Positions 32,413 to 42,200 of a stretch of 64,000 nt of DNA are shown piece after piece. Position 1 is the first letter of the stretch. Each line of letters begins with the position of its first letter. A program made the translations under genes and the position numbers. The notes below the pieces were generated by a model. It saw only the letters and a program-made list of their open reading frames with translations, was not told the origin of the DNA and ran no database searches. Origin of the DNA: Calycina herbarum (lineage: Eukaryota > Ascomycota > Leotiomycetes > Helotiales > Pezizellaceae); assembly GCA_001414485.1 (NCBI GenBank), contig LLEY01000120.1, positions 124,001-188,000 on the forward strand. The letters run 5' to 3'.

Positions 32413-33188
32413 TCAGCAAGACCGCCGCCTCTTCAAATCACCCCCTTTCCTCTCTCCTATCCCCTTTTCCAAATCACTGTCATCTTCTTCTCTCTCCCAC
32501 GTCCTCTCGCTATCAGTATCTGACGACGAATTCATATCCCGCCATTCCACACAACCTTCCCCTCTTCCGACAGGTGATCTCCTTCCCATCTCGAAAGCCA
32601 ATTCTTTCAAGTCCCTCGAATGTTTCGCTCTACGAATTGACCGAATTTTCCATGCTATCGCACAGATGAGGAGAAAGCCGATGGAGAAGTAGCCGATGGA
32701 TTTGAAGACGGTGCTGGCAGTGTTGGTTCCTTTGTGACCCGGGGCTGGGGCGACCAGCTGGCTTGGTGGTATCTGGGTGAGTGAGTTGTGTTAGTTATGC
32801 TATATATTCTGGGGGTCTGAGGGACAGTTTACGTAGTTGTCTGGCATAGTTGCCAGCTTTCCTCGGGATTTCTTTTCGATATATTTGTTGTCGCAGCCTG
32901 TCGACGGGGCGTCCAGTTGAAATTTGGGGTTGAAAGCTTGGAAAGAAGCAGAAGTGATTGCTGACGATATCTTTGTAATGACGTTTATATTTTGTTTAGA
33001 GTAGTATACGTTGAAGGTTTCTAGGCACGGGGTTTTTGTCGTCAGAAATGCTTCAAAAGCAGTTTCTCGCAAAACTCGCACGCATAAGTATCCGCAATCC
33101 TCGAATCCTAACGCAGTTTGTGCTTTCGAGGAGACGGAGCAAGCAGCAACAGTGTGCCAGTGGCTACGCCGCCGCTCATGTTAGGCTA
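32413..33188 (-). CDS. Small single-pass membrane protein, N-terminus uncertain
   Basis: The secure part is the last exon, 32413-32772 (120 codons), spliced by a 60-base intron with a CTAACA branch site to an upstream exon ending MPDNY at 32833. The protein has a Cys-bearing outer part (EDCGYLCVRVLRE, then TPCLETF and STGCDNKY), a Pro/Ala linker, one membrane span (SIGYFSIGFLLICAIAW), a basic stop-transfer (KIRSIRRAKHSRD) and an acidic cytosolic tail. The upstream frame is open to about 33188, where an ATG in a different frame begins a signal-peptide-like run (MSGGVATGTLLLLA). That frame conflict means either a missed small intron or a one-base error. No family is recognised. It lies downstream of the Zn2Cys6 gene on the same strand. 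Confidence 0.55.
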
Positions 33189-33343
33189 ATACTATGATAT
33201 ATTTCGGTGACGTTTTGAATTAGTCGTTCTTAACCAACCAAAACCCATCATTTCGCACTAGAACTGACAACTAGTTTAGTTCCCCAAAGGCTGCTGTATA
33301 TTACATATTCCTGTTGCAAAATATCACATCATGTTTATCAGCA

Positions 33344-35634
33344 CTATATCCCCAAATCCCCATTCGCCCCTCGATTCCAATCAATGCTATTCAACCAATT
33401 CCACTCACTCGACAAATCTACCTGCCATGGATCCTCCAACTGCCACGAGCTGTGTACCCCTTCCTCTTGAGTGTCTTGGGAGGAAACCGGCACCTCAGGT
33501 GTAGGTTCAAAAACCTGATCGAGAACTCTCCGAATCACTTTCGCCATCCGTTGACATAATTTATAACTCCCTGCAAATGGTCGAATCCACTCTAGGAAGC
33601 CCACCATGAGACTGAGGTTCTGAACTACTTCGGAGGTGGGAAGTTTTATTGAGGCTGGGACTTCAGATGGGTATTGAGTTTGTTTCAAAAGGGCGGTGCA
33701 TAGAATTCCTGTTGAAGGCATACCATAACACATTATCTGGAAAGTTTGGGTTAGTGCCCGTTTTCCAGAGTGAGGAAGGTTTTCATTTTCATTTTCATTT
33801 CTATGTTGAGGACGTACCATGAAGTCATAATCATAATGTCTATCTCGGGTGCGATCTCTTTCCACCCAGAAAAATACTGCTAGATCTACCAGTTCTCTAG
33901 CAATCTGGTATAATCTCTCCTTGCTATCATGCCCTCGTTCGCTAGCGAGACGCTCTAAATTGAGATGGACGCGAAGAAAGTCGAGGCGGTTGAATAATAA
34001 ATTCCAGACTTCGGCGTCATTTTTCGATGCTGAGAGCATTTCTTTGTTTGCTTCTACTATGAACGGCATGTGTTTGTATATTTCGACGGTCTTCCTTTTC
34101 AGAGCACTGAGTTCCTGTCAGCAAAGACTTATATGATCCTGAAGTTAACTACCCTTCAGGTAGGCTTTCAAATATGTTGGAGTTACTCACTCAACTCGTT
34201 TCTTGAAGAATTGCTGCTCCGCGTTATTCGCCACAAATAGTTCCAAGATCTCATCTTGGACAAAGGAAACCAGGACTAATTTTCTGATGAGAGTTGCACT
34301 ATGCATCTTACCCTCTTTATTCCAACCATGTTCATCCAAATTATCGATTTCCTGCTGGAGAAGATCACCGCCGGTCACTAATGCCTCGTCGGATATATCT
34401 AATGGGGGCGGACAGGTATGATAATGCCGAGTCAATGCAGGTGGTCTACCTGTAAATAGAGCGATTTCTTTATCACCCCAAAACAAAGCTGAGCTCAATC
34501 GCTTGGTTAGTTCGGAGTGGATGGAGAATTCGGGAGTCCCTTGGTACAGGTGAAGACCAAGTGCTGTTCCCATTGCGACTAGATCATGATGAAGTCTCCA
34601 TACTGTGATACCTGTTATGGATGTGAGCTGTGTCTTCTCTGTATTAAGCTGTTCGATATAGACTCACTGGCATCGCCGTGGATAATGGTCTCCAGGAGAA
34701 GATTTTTGTAAAGAAGAATGCATGTCAAGATATTCAGAGAGTTCCCACATAATTCAATACACATTTCCACACAAGCTTTCATCCCATTAAGAGCCTTCTT
34801 CCTCGTCCAATCTGGCTCATTTGGATCCGAGAACATCAAATCATTTTCTTCCAACGCTGCAATTCCAAAAGTAAAAGAAGAAAAGACCAACCCGAGGACT
34901 TCCCACCTGGTATTCGCCCCACAAAACTGCTCTGTCCACTCCTGAGGATTCCCAAACTGTTTAAGGTCAGCCTTAGTACACTTCCTAATCTCCCCACCAA
35001 TCGCCTCCAACTCGCCCTTTCTCAGTCCTTCCCCATGGGTCGCCCAGAAAGAAGCATTAATCTCTCTCACTATTCCTTTAGGGAAAAGTCCCTCACCGGA
35101 ATTCGGTTTATAGTGGTTGATGAGTTTTTCACAGAGCGCCTGCGAAGGAATTCGGTGGAGTAGTTTAACTGCTAAATCGAGCTTCATCGGAAGACACTGG
35201 GGGTATTCATCAAACTCTCCTTGTATCTCTCGCAACCCATGGGCTGCTTGTCTGAGTGTATCGTGGAAACTCAGGGATCCGAAGAAGCCGGTTGCATCAG
35301 GGACTCTTTCTTCGTTGATTACTGGAGCTACATCTTCCCGAGGACTTGTTATACTGGGACTTGGTGTTATGGGGACCTTGTTTCGGGATGCACGAGGTTT
35401 GTGGGCTATGAATCTTGTTGATGTTGTGTTTCCGTTATTTGTCATCGGGGAGTCGAGGACGATGCATTGAGTGAGGATTTGTCTCTTTCTGCATCGGGAA
35501 CATGAGGTGGTGGTGGTTGAATAGTCGCAGCGAATTTTTGATTTTCGACATGGCTCACAGGCTGGTTGAAGGCCGTTTCTACGCCGAGATATTGAGCTCG
35601 GGGTTGAAGATGGTGTGACACCGGGGGTGGACAT
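33344..35634 (-). CDS. Zn2Cys6 fungal transcription factor
   Basis: Nuclear DNA-binding regulator of the Gal4 class. Four exons (34668-35634, 34191-34611, 33818-34106, 33344-33736) give 689 residues. The zinc cluster is at about 26-58: CEPCRKSKIRC, then CSRCRKRQILTQC, preceded by basic residues. The middle region (ETIIHGDAS-ITVWRLHHD, GTALGLHLYQ, RLSSALFWGDKEIALFTGRPP) fits the fungal-specific transcription factor domain with its FW.D and GRPP-like motif. The last intron (33737-33817) is 81 nt, in frame and without stops, but has a perfect CTAAC branch site before TTTCCAG; removing it joins DFM to IMCYGMPSTG. Its translated form would add an odd Asn-Glu repeat. Target genes are not deducible. 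The gene is intact. Confidence 0.9.
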
Positions 35635-36399
35635 GGTGTTTCTTGGTTGGTGTAACGTTGAATTGATTTTGTATTGCCCGGGTAAGAATACCTTTTTGAG
35701 GATGTATTTTTGGTTTTTTGATTCAACGAGAATCTTGGATTGTGTTTCTTCGAAGGTATTGATGAAGGGGAAAATAACTCGGGGCTCAATGAGGCAACTG
35801 TTACTCCGACGAGGGTGGGGTGGATGACAATAAAAGCGGCAGAAATACTTTTCATCAGCTCCCTAACTCTTGTTGTTCCAAATTTCTAGGATAAGCCAAA
35901 GCATTAATCCAGAGGGTTTGGGTTTCATTGTTCCAAGAATCTACGTTAATCGAAATTGCTCCAAGTCTTTAGAACAATTACTTAAAGCAATGAGAGTTAC
36001 GAGAGCTAGATGGATGGTACTGCCGCTTTTACTGAACTCCCAGTCCGATACTCCGTGCAGTTGTACTTGGCTTCGTCGTTACAACTTCAAATGACCCAAC
36101 CAGTTTATCATTGTTTAGTTCAGATGCGCAGAAGCCAAAAAAATTGGTAGTACTCGAGTAAAGTCTGGTGGAACCACATCGTTGCTACACAGTTCACCAA
36201 AGAAGAACTTACCCAGACTTCATCACCACAGTCAGGGTTTTCAAACTTTTCACGAAGTGCTCTTCCCTACTCCCGAGGCAAAATATGAAATGTCGGGAAC
36301 AAAAATCTTTAGTCTACTCGTCCTGCTGGAACTCAATATGTTCAATAACCAATTTGCACTCCTTATGTGAACTCTTAGCGAAATCAATTAGTACGGAGG
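35635..36399. other. Intergenic upstream of the Zn2Cys6 gene
   Basis: The promoter region of the transcription-factor gene grades into possible 5' debris of the HET pseudogene. No independent gene is supported. Confidence 0.4.
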
Positions 36400-36908
36400 A
36401 CCACAGTATGCGGATTCCTTTTCACCAATCGAGAAGGCTACTGCTGCGGGTTGCAATTGGTATATCCTGGTTCTGACTGGTGTAAATTCTCGCGTTGCCC
36501 TGCTCTGGAACTTTCGCCGGACTTCGAAATATGTATCTCTTTCTTACCACCTGGGTCTAGAAATGCAACTACATTCCGGCTGGGAGTAACCGAGCACTCA
36601 TTACGATTGGAGGTTGTATACAGCAACCACAGTATTTATTGCGGATAATGATACAGCATGGAAAATTGTCACAGCTGGAGAACTTGATAATCAAGTCAAT
36701 TCCGTCCAACAAATCCATAGCTGGCTGATGGAATGTGACGAGCCTGAAAGCTATGGATAAATATAATCGTCCTTACTCCCGACAAGAGTAAATGAGGTCA
36801 GCCTAGAAGAACATTCCGAATACAAGGTTTTTTTGCGACAAATAGAATGGTTGACTGCTATGCTGCGTTTTCTTATTGTTGGGGGCCAGATAGGTCCAGT
36901 GTGAGAAA

Positions 36909-36968
36909 TGAGTAGAGTAGAGTAGAGTAGAGTAGTGGCAACTACTCTACTCTACTCTACTCTACTCA
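36909..36968. repeat. Perfect 28-bp inverted repeat of GAGTA units
   Basis: The left arm 36909-36936 (tgagtagagtagagtagagt...) and right arm 36941-36968 are exact reverse complements separated by the 4-base loop ggca. Each arm is itself a tandem array of five-base GAGTA units. A transcript or single strand here would form a long hairpin. It lies exactly where the HET reading frame is lost. Confidence 0.9.
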
Positions 36969-37073
36969 GACTACTTAGAGTACTACTTGAGTACCTAAGT
37001 ATTTTGTGCTCACGCTAGATAGGTCTTATAATGTCGATTCTCGGTTATAACTGTTAGACACAACTTCGCTATC

Positions 37074-37568
37074 TGGTACGCTTTATTCACCAATTATATA
37101 ATTGACTAATTCTATCTAGAAATAATCTAAATTATATATGATCAATCTCTAAAGTCTGTTGAAATAACTCAAGTCTTCTAAACTGTCTAGAATATCTACA
37201 TTAAAGAAATATTACTCTGATGAATGCCTAATACTATATACTTTTTTATTACTCTAGGCTTTCTGTTGGTATGACTTCAGGTCATAAAACTGGTACCTAA
37301 ACCGGTGCTCAAAGTAGTGTGTTATTCTTGTCTGTCTCGGTTAAAAGTAGCTACGTAGGTCCTTCTTATATAGCCCTTTCTAGGTCACATGAACTAGCTA
37401 CAAAGTAGTATTCACCTGAAACGACACTTTCTTTAGTTAACTTAATCAATCTAAGTACTCTTGAACAGTATTGCTCAACGGCTTAACTTACTCGACATAC
37501 TACTTGATAATATAAAGTAGCAACATGATTGGTCAATTCTGTGATCGGTGAATTAAGTATACGGACCA
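37074..37568. mobile_element. TGGT-ended MITE-like element with TATC target duplication
   Basis: It begins tggtacgctttattcacc and ends with a segment whose reverse complement is tggtccgtatacttaattcacc; the similarity continues for about 45 bases (aattgac..aatc in both). It is flanked by TATC at 37070-37073 and 37569-37572. No transposase frame is present. The body is AT-rich, apart from a more GC-rich middle at about 37250-37437 that is absent from the roughly 320-bp copies elsewhere, so this copy may itself carry an insertion. It interrupts the HET pseudogene. Confidence 0.65.
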
Positions 37569-37990
37569 TATCCCGATTACTACAACGAGGAACATCGGCA
37601 TGACATACCTATGAAACGACGCCCTTTTCTTTTGCAGTTTTCATTGGAAGACAAGGTGATAGAATTTGGTGTAATCTATAAGATCTATCAACATGCTTCA
37701 GTCACAATCGTTGCAGCGAGTGCCAGTAGTGCAAATCATTTTTTTCTTTGAGGATCGAGAACCACCCAAAACCTCTTTCCAATTTAAACCTCGATTCTGG
37801 ATATTGAATCTTTTGAGAAGAAAGATTCTGAAAAAAGATCTAGGGCTGTATCCATTGTTTGTTCTCTGACGTTTCCTGCTGGCGCTGCAAAACATATTTT
37901 GCTCTTTCAACCAGCATAGTAAATGATTTGGTTTGATTAGATTTGATTTTAGAGACCTCAGCACTCAAATCAGAGTATTTCATTAGGATC

Positions 37991-39075
37991 TGATGTGCTT
38001 TACTCGTCTATTATGGTATTGATCAAGTATGTTCCTACTTTGCACTAGTAAATAGTAGGTCTCAACTATTGAATGATATTGTTTGAAAAGTTTAGATTAA
38101 TTGAGTTGATCAGAGAAAGTTCTAATATTTGTAAAAGTACAACGTACCAGGTACCCATCCTAGTAATGTTTACTTAACATACATATCTAAAGAGGTTAGA
38201 ACAATTAAGAGCCTGTTTGGATTATGAGATTTAATTTATATTATTTAGCGTATTATTTAAGGATTATTTAGTAAATTATTTTAAAGGATTAATAATAATC
38301 CGCTCCGCCAGAGACCCCTGTAACACTTAACTTACCCCCCTTTAATTTATATATATAAGAGCGGCTATCTCTTACTACTTCTCCACAATACTATATACTT
38401 TTTATATACTACCACCACCATCTACAGATGTACTAGTATCCGAAGAATCTGCCTGTATATAGGAAGATGACGAGCTTTTCCTCAAGGTGAACTTGCTGAG
38501 TTTTAGAGTCTCGTACTTCGGTATTCTCGTGAATCCAATCTCGTAAATCGTAAAAGGTAGAGAGGCTTATACGTAATACTCGATATATACGTGGATGGCT
38601 ATTGTAAGAGAGAAGTTCCTTTACATATTAAGGTCCTTTGAGAGGATTTATGCCGAGTGAATAGCGCGCTATACGAAGAGATTGAGAGGTAAGAAGGCTA
38701 AGGAGGAGTATTATCGTACGTTGGGAATCATCCTCGTACTTATCTTGTATATTGTAAGTGAGCCGAAGAGGTAGTGGAGGCATAGCTGTGGTGGTAGTTA
38801 TGGTGGTATAGTACAAGTAGATGGAGCGAATTTAATTCCTCGTGTAAATCGGGATTATTTAATTTGTATGGCGTATTATTTAAAGTACTTAAATAATAAG
38901 TTCAAGTAGTGAGCGTGTTTGGATTAAAGTTATTATTTAAAAAAATTTAAATAATATCTTAAATCTCATAATCCGAACAGGCTCTAAGATATTTAATTAA
39001 AGGTTCGAGACTACATTGAGTGTATAGCTGGATAGAGTTGGTGTTTTATAATAGGTGAATAAAGCATATAAGCTA
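37991..39075. repeat. TGGT-ended repeat copy carrying a nested element
   Basis: The left end tgatgtgctttactcg at 37991 and the right end ggtgaataaagcatataa at about 39055-39073 are diverged versions of the family termini. The internal blocks (gattaattgagttgatcag, then aggtacccatcctagtaat) are present up to 38205. Without the nested 776-bp element and its TAA the copy would be about 300 bp, close to the copy at 55.6 kb. Confidence 0.55.
38209..38984. mobile_element. Non-autonomous PIF/Harbinger-like element with TAA duplication
   Basis: The terminal inverted repeats are gagcctgtttggattatgag (left) and, reverse-complemented, gagcctgttcggattatgag (right), with one mismatch in 20. The flanks are TAA at 38206-38208 and at 38985-38987, the 3-bp TWA-type duplication of PIF/Harbinger elements. 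Subterminal tattatttaa blocks recur at both ends. The only open frame (38628-38816, minus) has no DDE-transposase motif, so the copy is non-autonomous. It sits inside a TGGT-ended repeat copy and is therefore younger than it. Confidence 0.75.
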
Positions 39076-40341
39076 CCTAGGACGAGGAAAGAGCGATTAA
39101 GACAAGAGCATGGGCATTTGGAACGACACTTAAGGCTTTCTTCCGCGAAGATAGCTCTGCAGCCTCACATGTTCTAAGATAATTTCAACGAGATGGTTTA
39201 CAAGAATGATGAAACTCGGCCTCTTTTCTTTGAACCCCTCGAACAATGCTCGAGTAAACATGGGGTGATGAAAAGAGATGCCCTATATTTCGCCGGGATC
39301 TTCTTTGTGATCCGAATTGGAGGTTTTTCGAAGCATCATCAATGCCTGATATGGTTGGGGAAAACACTAGAACCGGTGGCAACTAGGCAAGACAACCTAA
39401 ATTAATGACCAATTCTCTAACGTAAACAACTCCATGAGATGACTGAAAACACCAAACAAAATACCCAAGCGGAAGTTTGGCTGTTGCTATGGAAAGATAA
39501 CACGTGACTAAAATATGTTGAGTCTTCAAGGTTGCAACCCGAAACTAGGTAAAATCCGCTTGGGACAACTTATCATGATTGTCATATGTTTTGGAATAAG
39601 AAGTATTTGCGTGTGCCCCTCTAGAAGACATTTATTAGCTAAGATATCAATACTGAGCCATTTCTGGTTGTTGACTCTGCATGTGACGGGAAAGGAGGGG
39701 TCTGTCTCAGAAGCTTTTCAACCAGAAGACCTGTATCAAAATGTTCTACAGTAAAGAACGAAGCAATATATTCGAATCTCGTGGGAGAACAAAAACAAGG
39801 GGATGAAGTTAAATAATTAAATCCGTGTCAAGTTCAAGTGCTAAATGCGAGGTGGAAAAGTTGTTGAGGTGGTTTGACTGAAAAGTGCCGGTCGCTCGGG
39901 GGATGCATCGGAACCCTGCAATGCGCAATAATTCAGGAGAGCAGAGCAGCCACGAACAACATCCATCGACAACCATTCCGACAACCATTTCGACAACTTT
40001 CGACAACCACGACCGACGACAACCCACCGACAAATGACGAATAGAGCTATTGTATGCCATACCCAGCATTATCAGTAGATTCACGATTTTTACGACCTGG
40101 ACCGGACCGACAACACTCTGGAGCGACACTAATACGAACACCACCACAGCACAACAAAAGGCGCGTGGACCTGGCGTATTCGCAGTATTTACACACGACG
40201 ACAGTAGCACAACGCCCCGGACTTTCATTTGAGCGGGTGTGCGATATCCAAGAAGAGGGGACCAACTCATGAGGTATACCATTCGCAGGCAGAGAACCCT
40301 GTGGATGTCAGATTGCGCATAGGGAGGATCCAGACGCAAAC
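39076..40341. other. Intergenic upstream of NudE
   Basis: Short frames at 39193-39754 are unsupported. From about 39.9 kb, repeated cgacaac units and a rise in C content suggest the NudE promoter and leader. Confidence 0.45.
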
Positions 40342-42200
40342 ATGTCTATGGATGAAATTCCTTCCTCTCCAGCGACCGACCTTTCCACGCCCGAGATCGC
40401 ACTTGCATATTATAAATCTCAGTATGAGCAACTGGAACATGAGCTATCGGAATTCCAAGCTTCCAGTCAGGAGCTAGAGGCAGAACTCGAGAAGGATGTG
40501 GAGGCTGCAGAAAAGAGGGAGCGAACGTTACAGGAGAAGGTAGAGGGGCTGGGATTTGAGGTGGATGAATGGAAGGTATGCATCTGCGAACTTCACTTTT
40601 GTCGAACGTAGGCTGACAATCTCGACAGGCCAAGTATAAACAGTCAAAGACAGAAGCCAATTCGGCGCAGAATACGCTCCAAAAGGAGATTACCACTTTA
40701 CGAGATTTGAACCGCACATTACAACTACGTCTTCGCGATACCGAGGTAGCTAACGATGATTTCGAACGTCAAGCCAGGAATACCTCTTCCTCCCTAGAAG
40801 ATCTCGAGTCGAAATACAATGTGGCCATCGAAAGGGCAGTAATGATGGAGGAGGAGATCAAAGTGGGCGAGAAGGAGCGCGAGGATCTGCGAATCGAAAC
40901 TCAACGCCTTCGCGACGAGCGTACCGACCTGAAGATCGAAAATGAAATTCTGCAGGATAAATTGAAAAAGCGCCAACTTCCCTCCATTGCGACCGATATT
41001 ACCGCTCCAAACTCGCCATATTTCGATGGCGAGCAATCGTTCAACTCTGACGCATCATCGCCTATGATCAATACCCCTCCAGACACCAAATCAGTCTCTA
41101 CTGTAGATACCGTATCCGAAACACCTACCCCGCCTTCTCCACCAATGTCAGAAGCTTCTCTTACAGCCAAATCTGCTGTGAAGACTCCGATGAACCAGCC
41201 AAAGAGCAAGCTGAAACTCCCATCTGGCGATTCCAGTACAACCCCCAAACCTGCTACTAGAATCGTATCTGGCAATCTACGCAGCTCGCGAGGACCACCA
41301 CCAGCGCCTACACCATCAGCACGAAGGAGGGATGCGACTCCATCTGTTATTAGAAATGCCAGAGCCAAGGCCCCAGCTACTCGCAGCATACCTAATTCGA
41401 CATCTCTCACCCATATCAGGAGTCTTACCGCCCAAATGCAGAGATTGGAACAGCGTGTCCATTCAGCAAGATCGAAACTCCCAGCACCTATTAATACCCC
41501 TCCTCGAGCCTCCCCCCGAAATGGATCTGCTCTGGGCCATCACATGCCTCCGAGTGTTACAATAAGGAGCAGAAAACGGACAAGCGGTAGCACAGTCAGC
41601 CATGGCTCAGCAGTTGCCCCAGAAGAAACGCCATCTACTACAAAACATGTGAGTAGGCTATCAACATCGGGCATCAGCAGATTATCTTTCGGTCCCCTCC
41701 CAAACAGGGAGGGTCGTGAAGGTTCGGACAGTAGGCCGAGCAGCAGAGCAAGCGGGACGAGTTACGTTCGTCCCGACAGGCCCCTGAGTCGATCTGAGCT
41801 CTCGAGACCTGTGAGCAGGACTTCGATGGGGGGAACTCGTACTCCCCTAGGTCACTACTCTACATCGCAATTCACAGACCAGCGAAGGCCAAGGTCAAGT
41901 ATCGGAGGTAGTTATACCGCTTCCCATGGGCACTCTCAGAGCGTGTCCAACATCGAATTTGATGAGACTCGAGAAATGGATTTCTCTGCTTCTACCGGGA
42001 CCCCAAGTAGCCGAAGGAATACCTACGGCAAAGGGGAAATCGAAGGGCTCAGCGCAATTCCAACCCCTCGAAGGAAAAGCGGCGGCATTGCCATAGGGAG
42101 GAGGATGAGCAGCGGACCCCATTCCAAGGACGGGGAAAAAGATGCCATGAAACCACCAGGACGACCGAGAAAACTCAGTGACCTTGGAGAGACCTATTAA
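40342..42200 (+). CDS. nudE: NudE/Ndel1-type nuclear distribution protein
   Basis: NudE-family proteins bind Lis1 and dynein through a long N-terminal coiled coil and promote nuclear migration in hyphae. Exons 40342-40575 and 40629-42200 give 601 residues. The first 190 residues form an almost unbroken heptad coiled coil: [20 protein letters not shown], then [20 protein letters not shown], then after the splice [20 protein letters not shown] and [20 protein letters not shown]. The rest is Ser/Pro/Thr/Arg-rich and probably disordered, with many SP and RxxS sites, fitting regulation by phosphorylation. The intron is 53 nt and joins EWK to AKYK in phase 0. A second Met at codon 3 (SMD) could also serve as start. 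Length and layout fit the fungal family. Confidence 0.9.

Larger units (their letters stand above)
36400..37880 (+). pseudogene. HET-domain gene split by an inverted-repeat element
   Basis: Pieces of the N-terminal HET region appear in order. At about 36410 there is SFSPIEKATAAGCNWYILVL, then a frame with VFIADNDTAW and NSVQQIHSWLMEC to about 36760. LPTRVNEVSLEEHSEYKV follows at about 36775 and YAAFSYCWGPD at about 36855, the hallmark HET motif. The reading is lost at a hairpin (36909-36968) and the element at 37074-37568, then resumes at about 37633 with QFSLEDKVIEFGVIYKIYQ, then HASVTIVAASASSAN and, in another frame, FEDREPPKTSFQFKPRFWI. At least three frame changes and an insertion show that the gene is dead. 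It is not the missing half of the remnant at 18.8 kb, because that piece covers the region downstream of HET. Confidence 0.75.

Noticed and set aside
32402..32692. Plus-strand 96-codon frame
   Set aside because: It is antisense to the last exon of the minus-strand membrane-protein gene, which has a clean splice join, a membrane span and a charged tail.
40346..41410. Minus-strand frames across NudE
   Set aside because: Antisense shadows of a well-supported coiled-coil gene.
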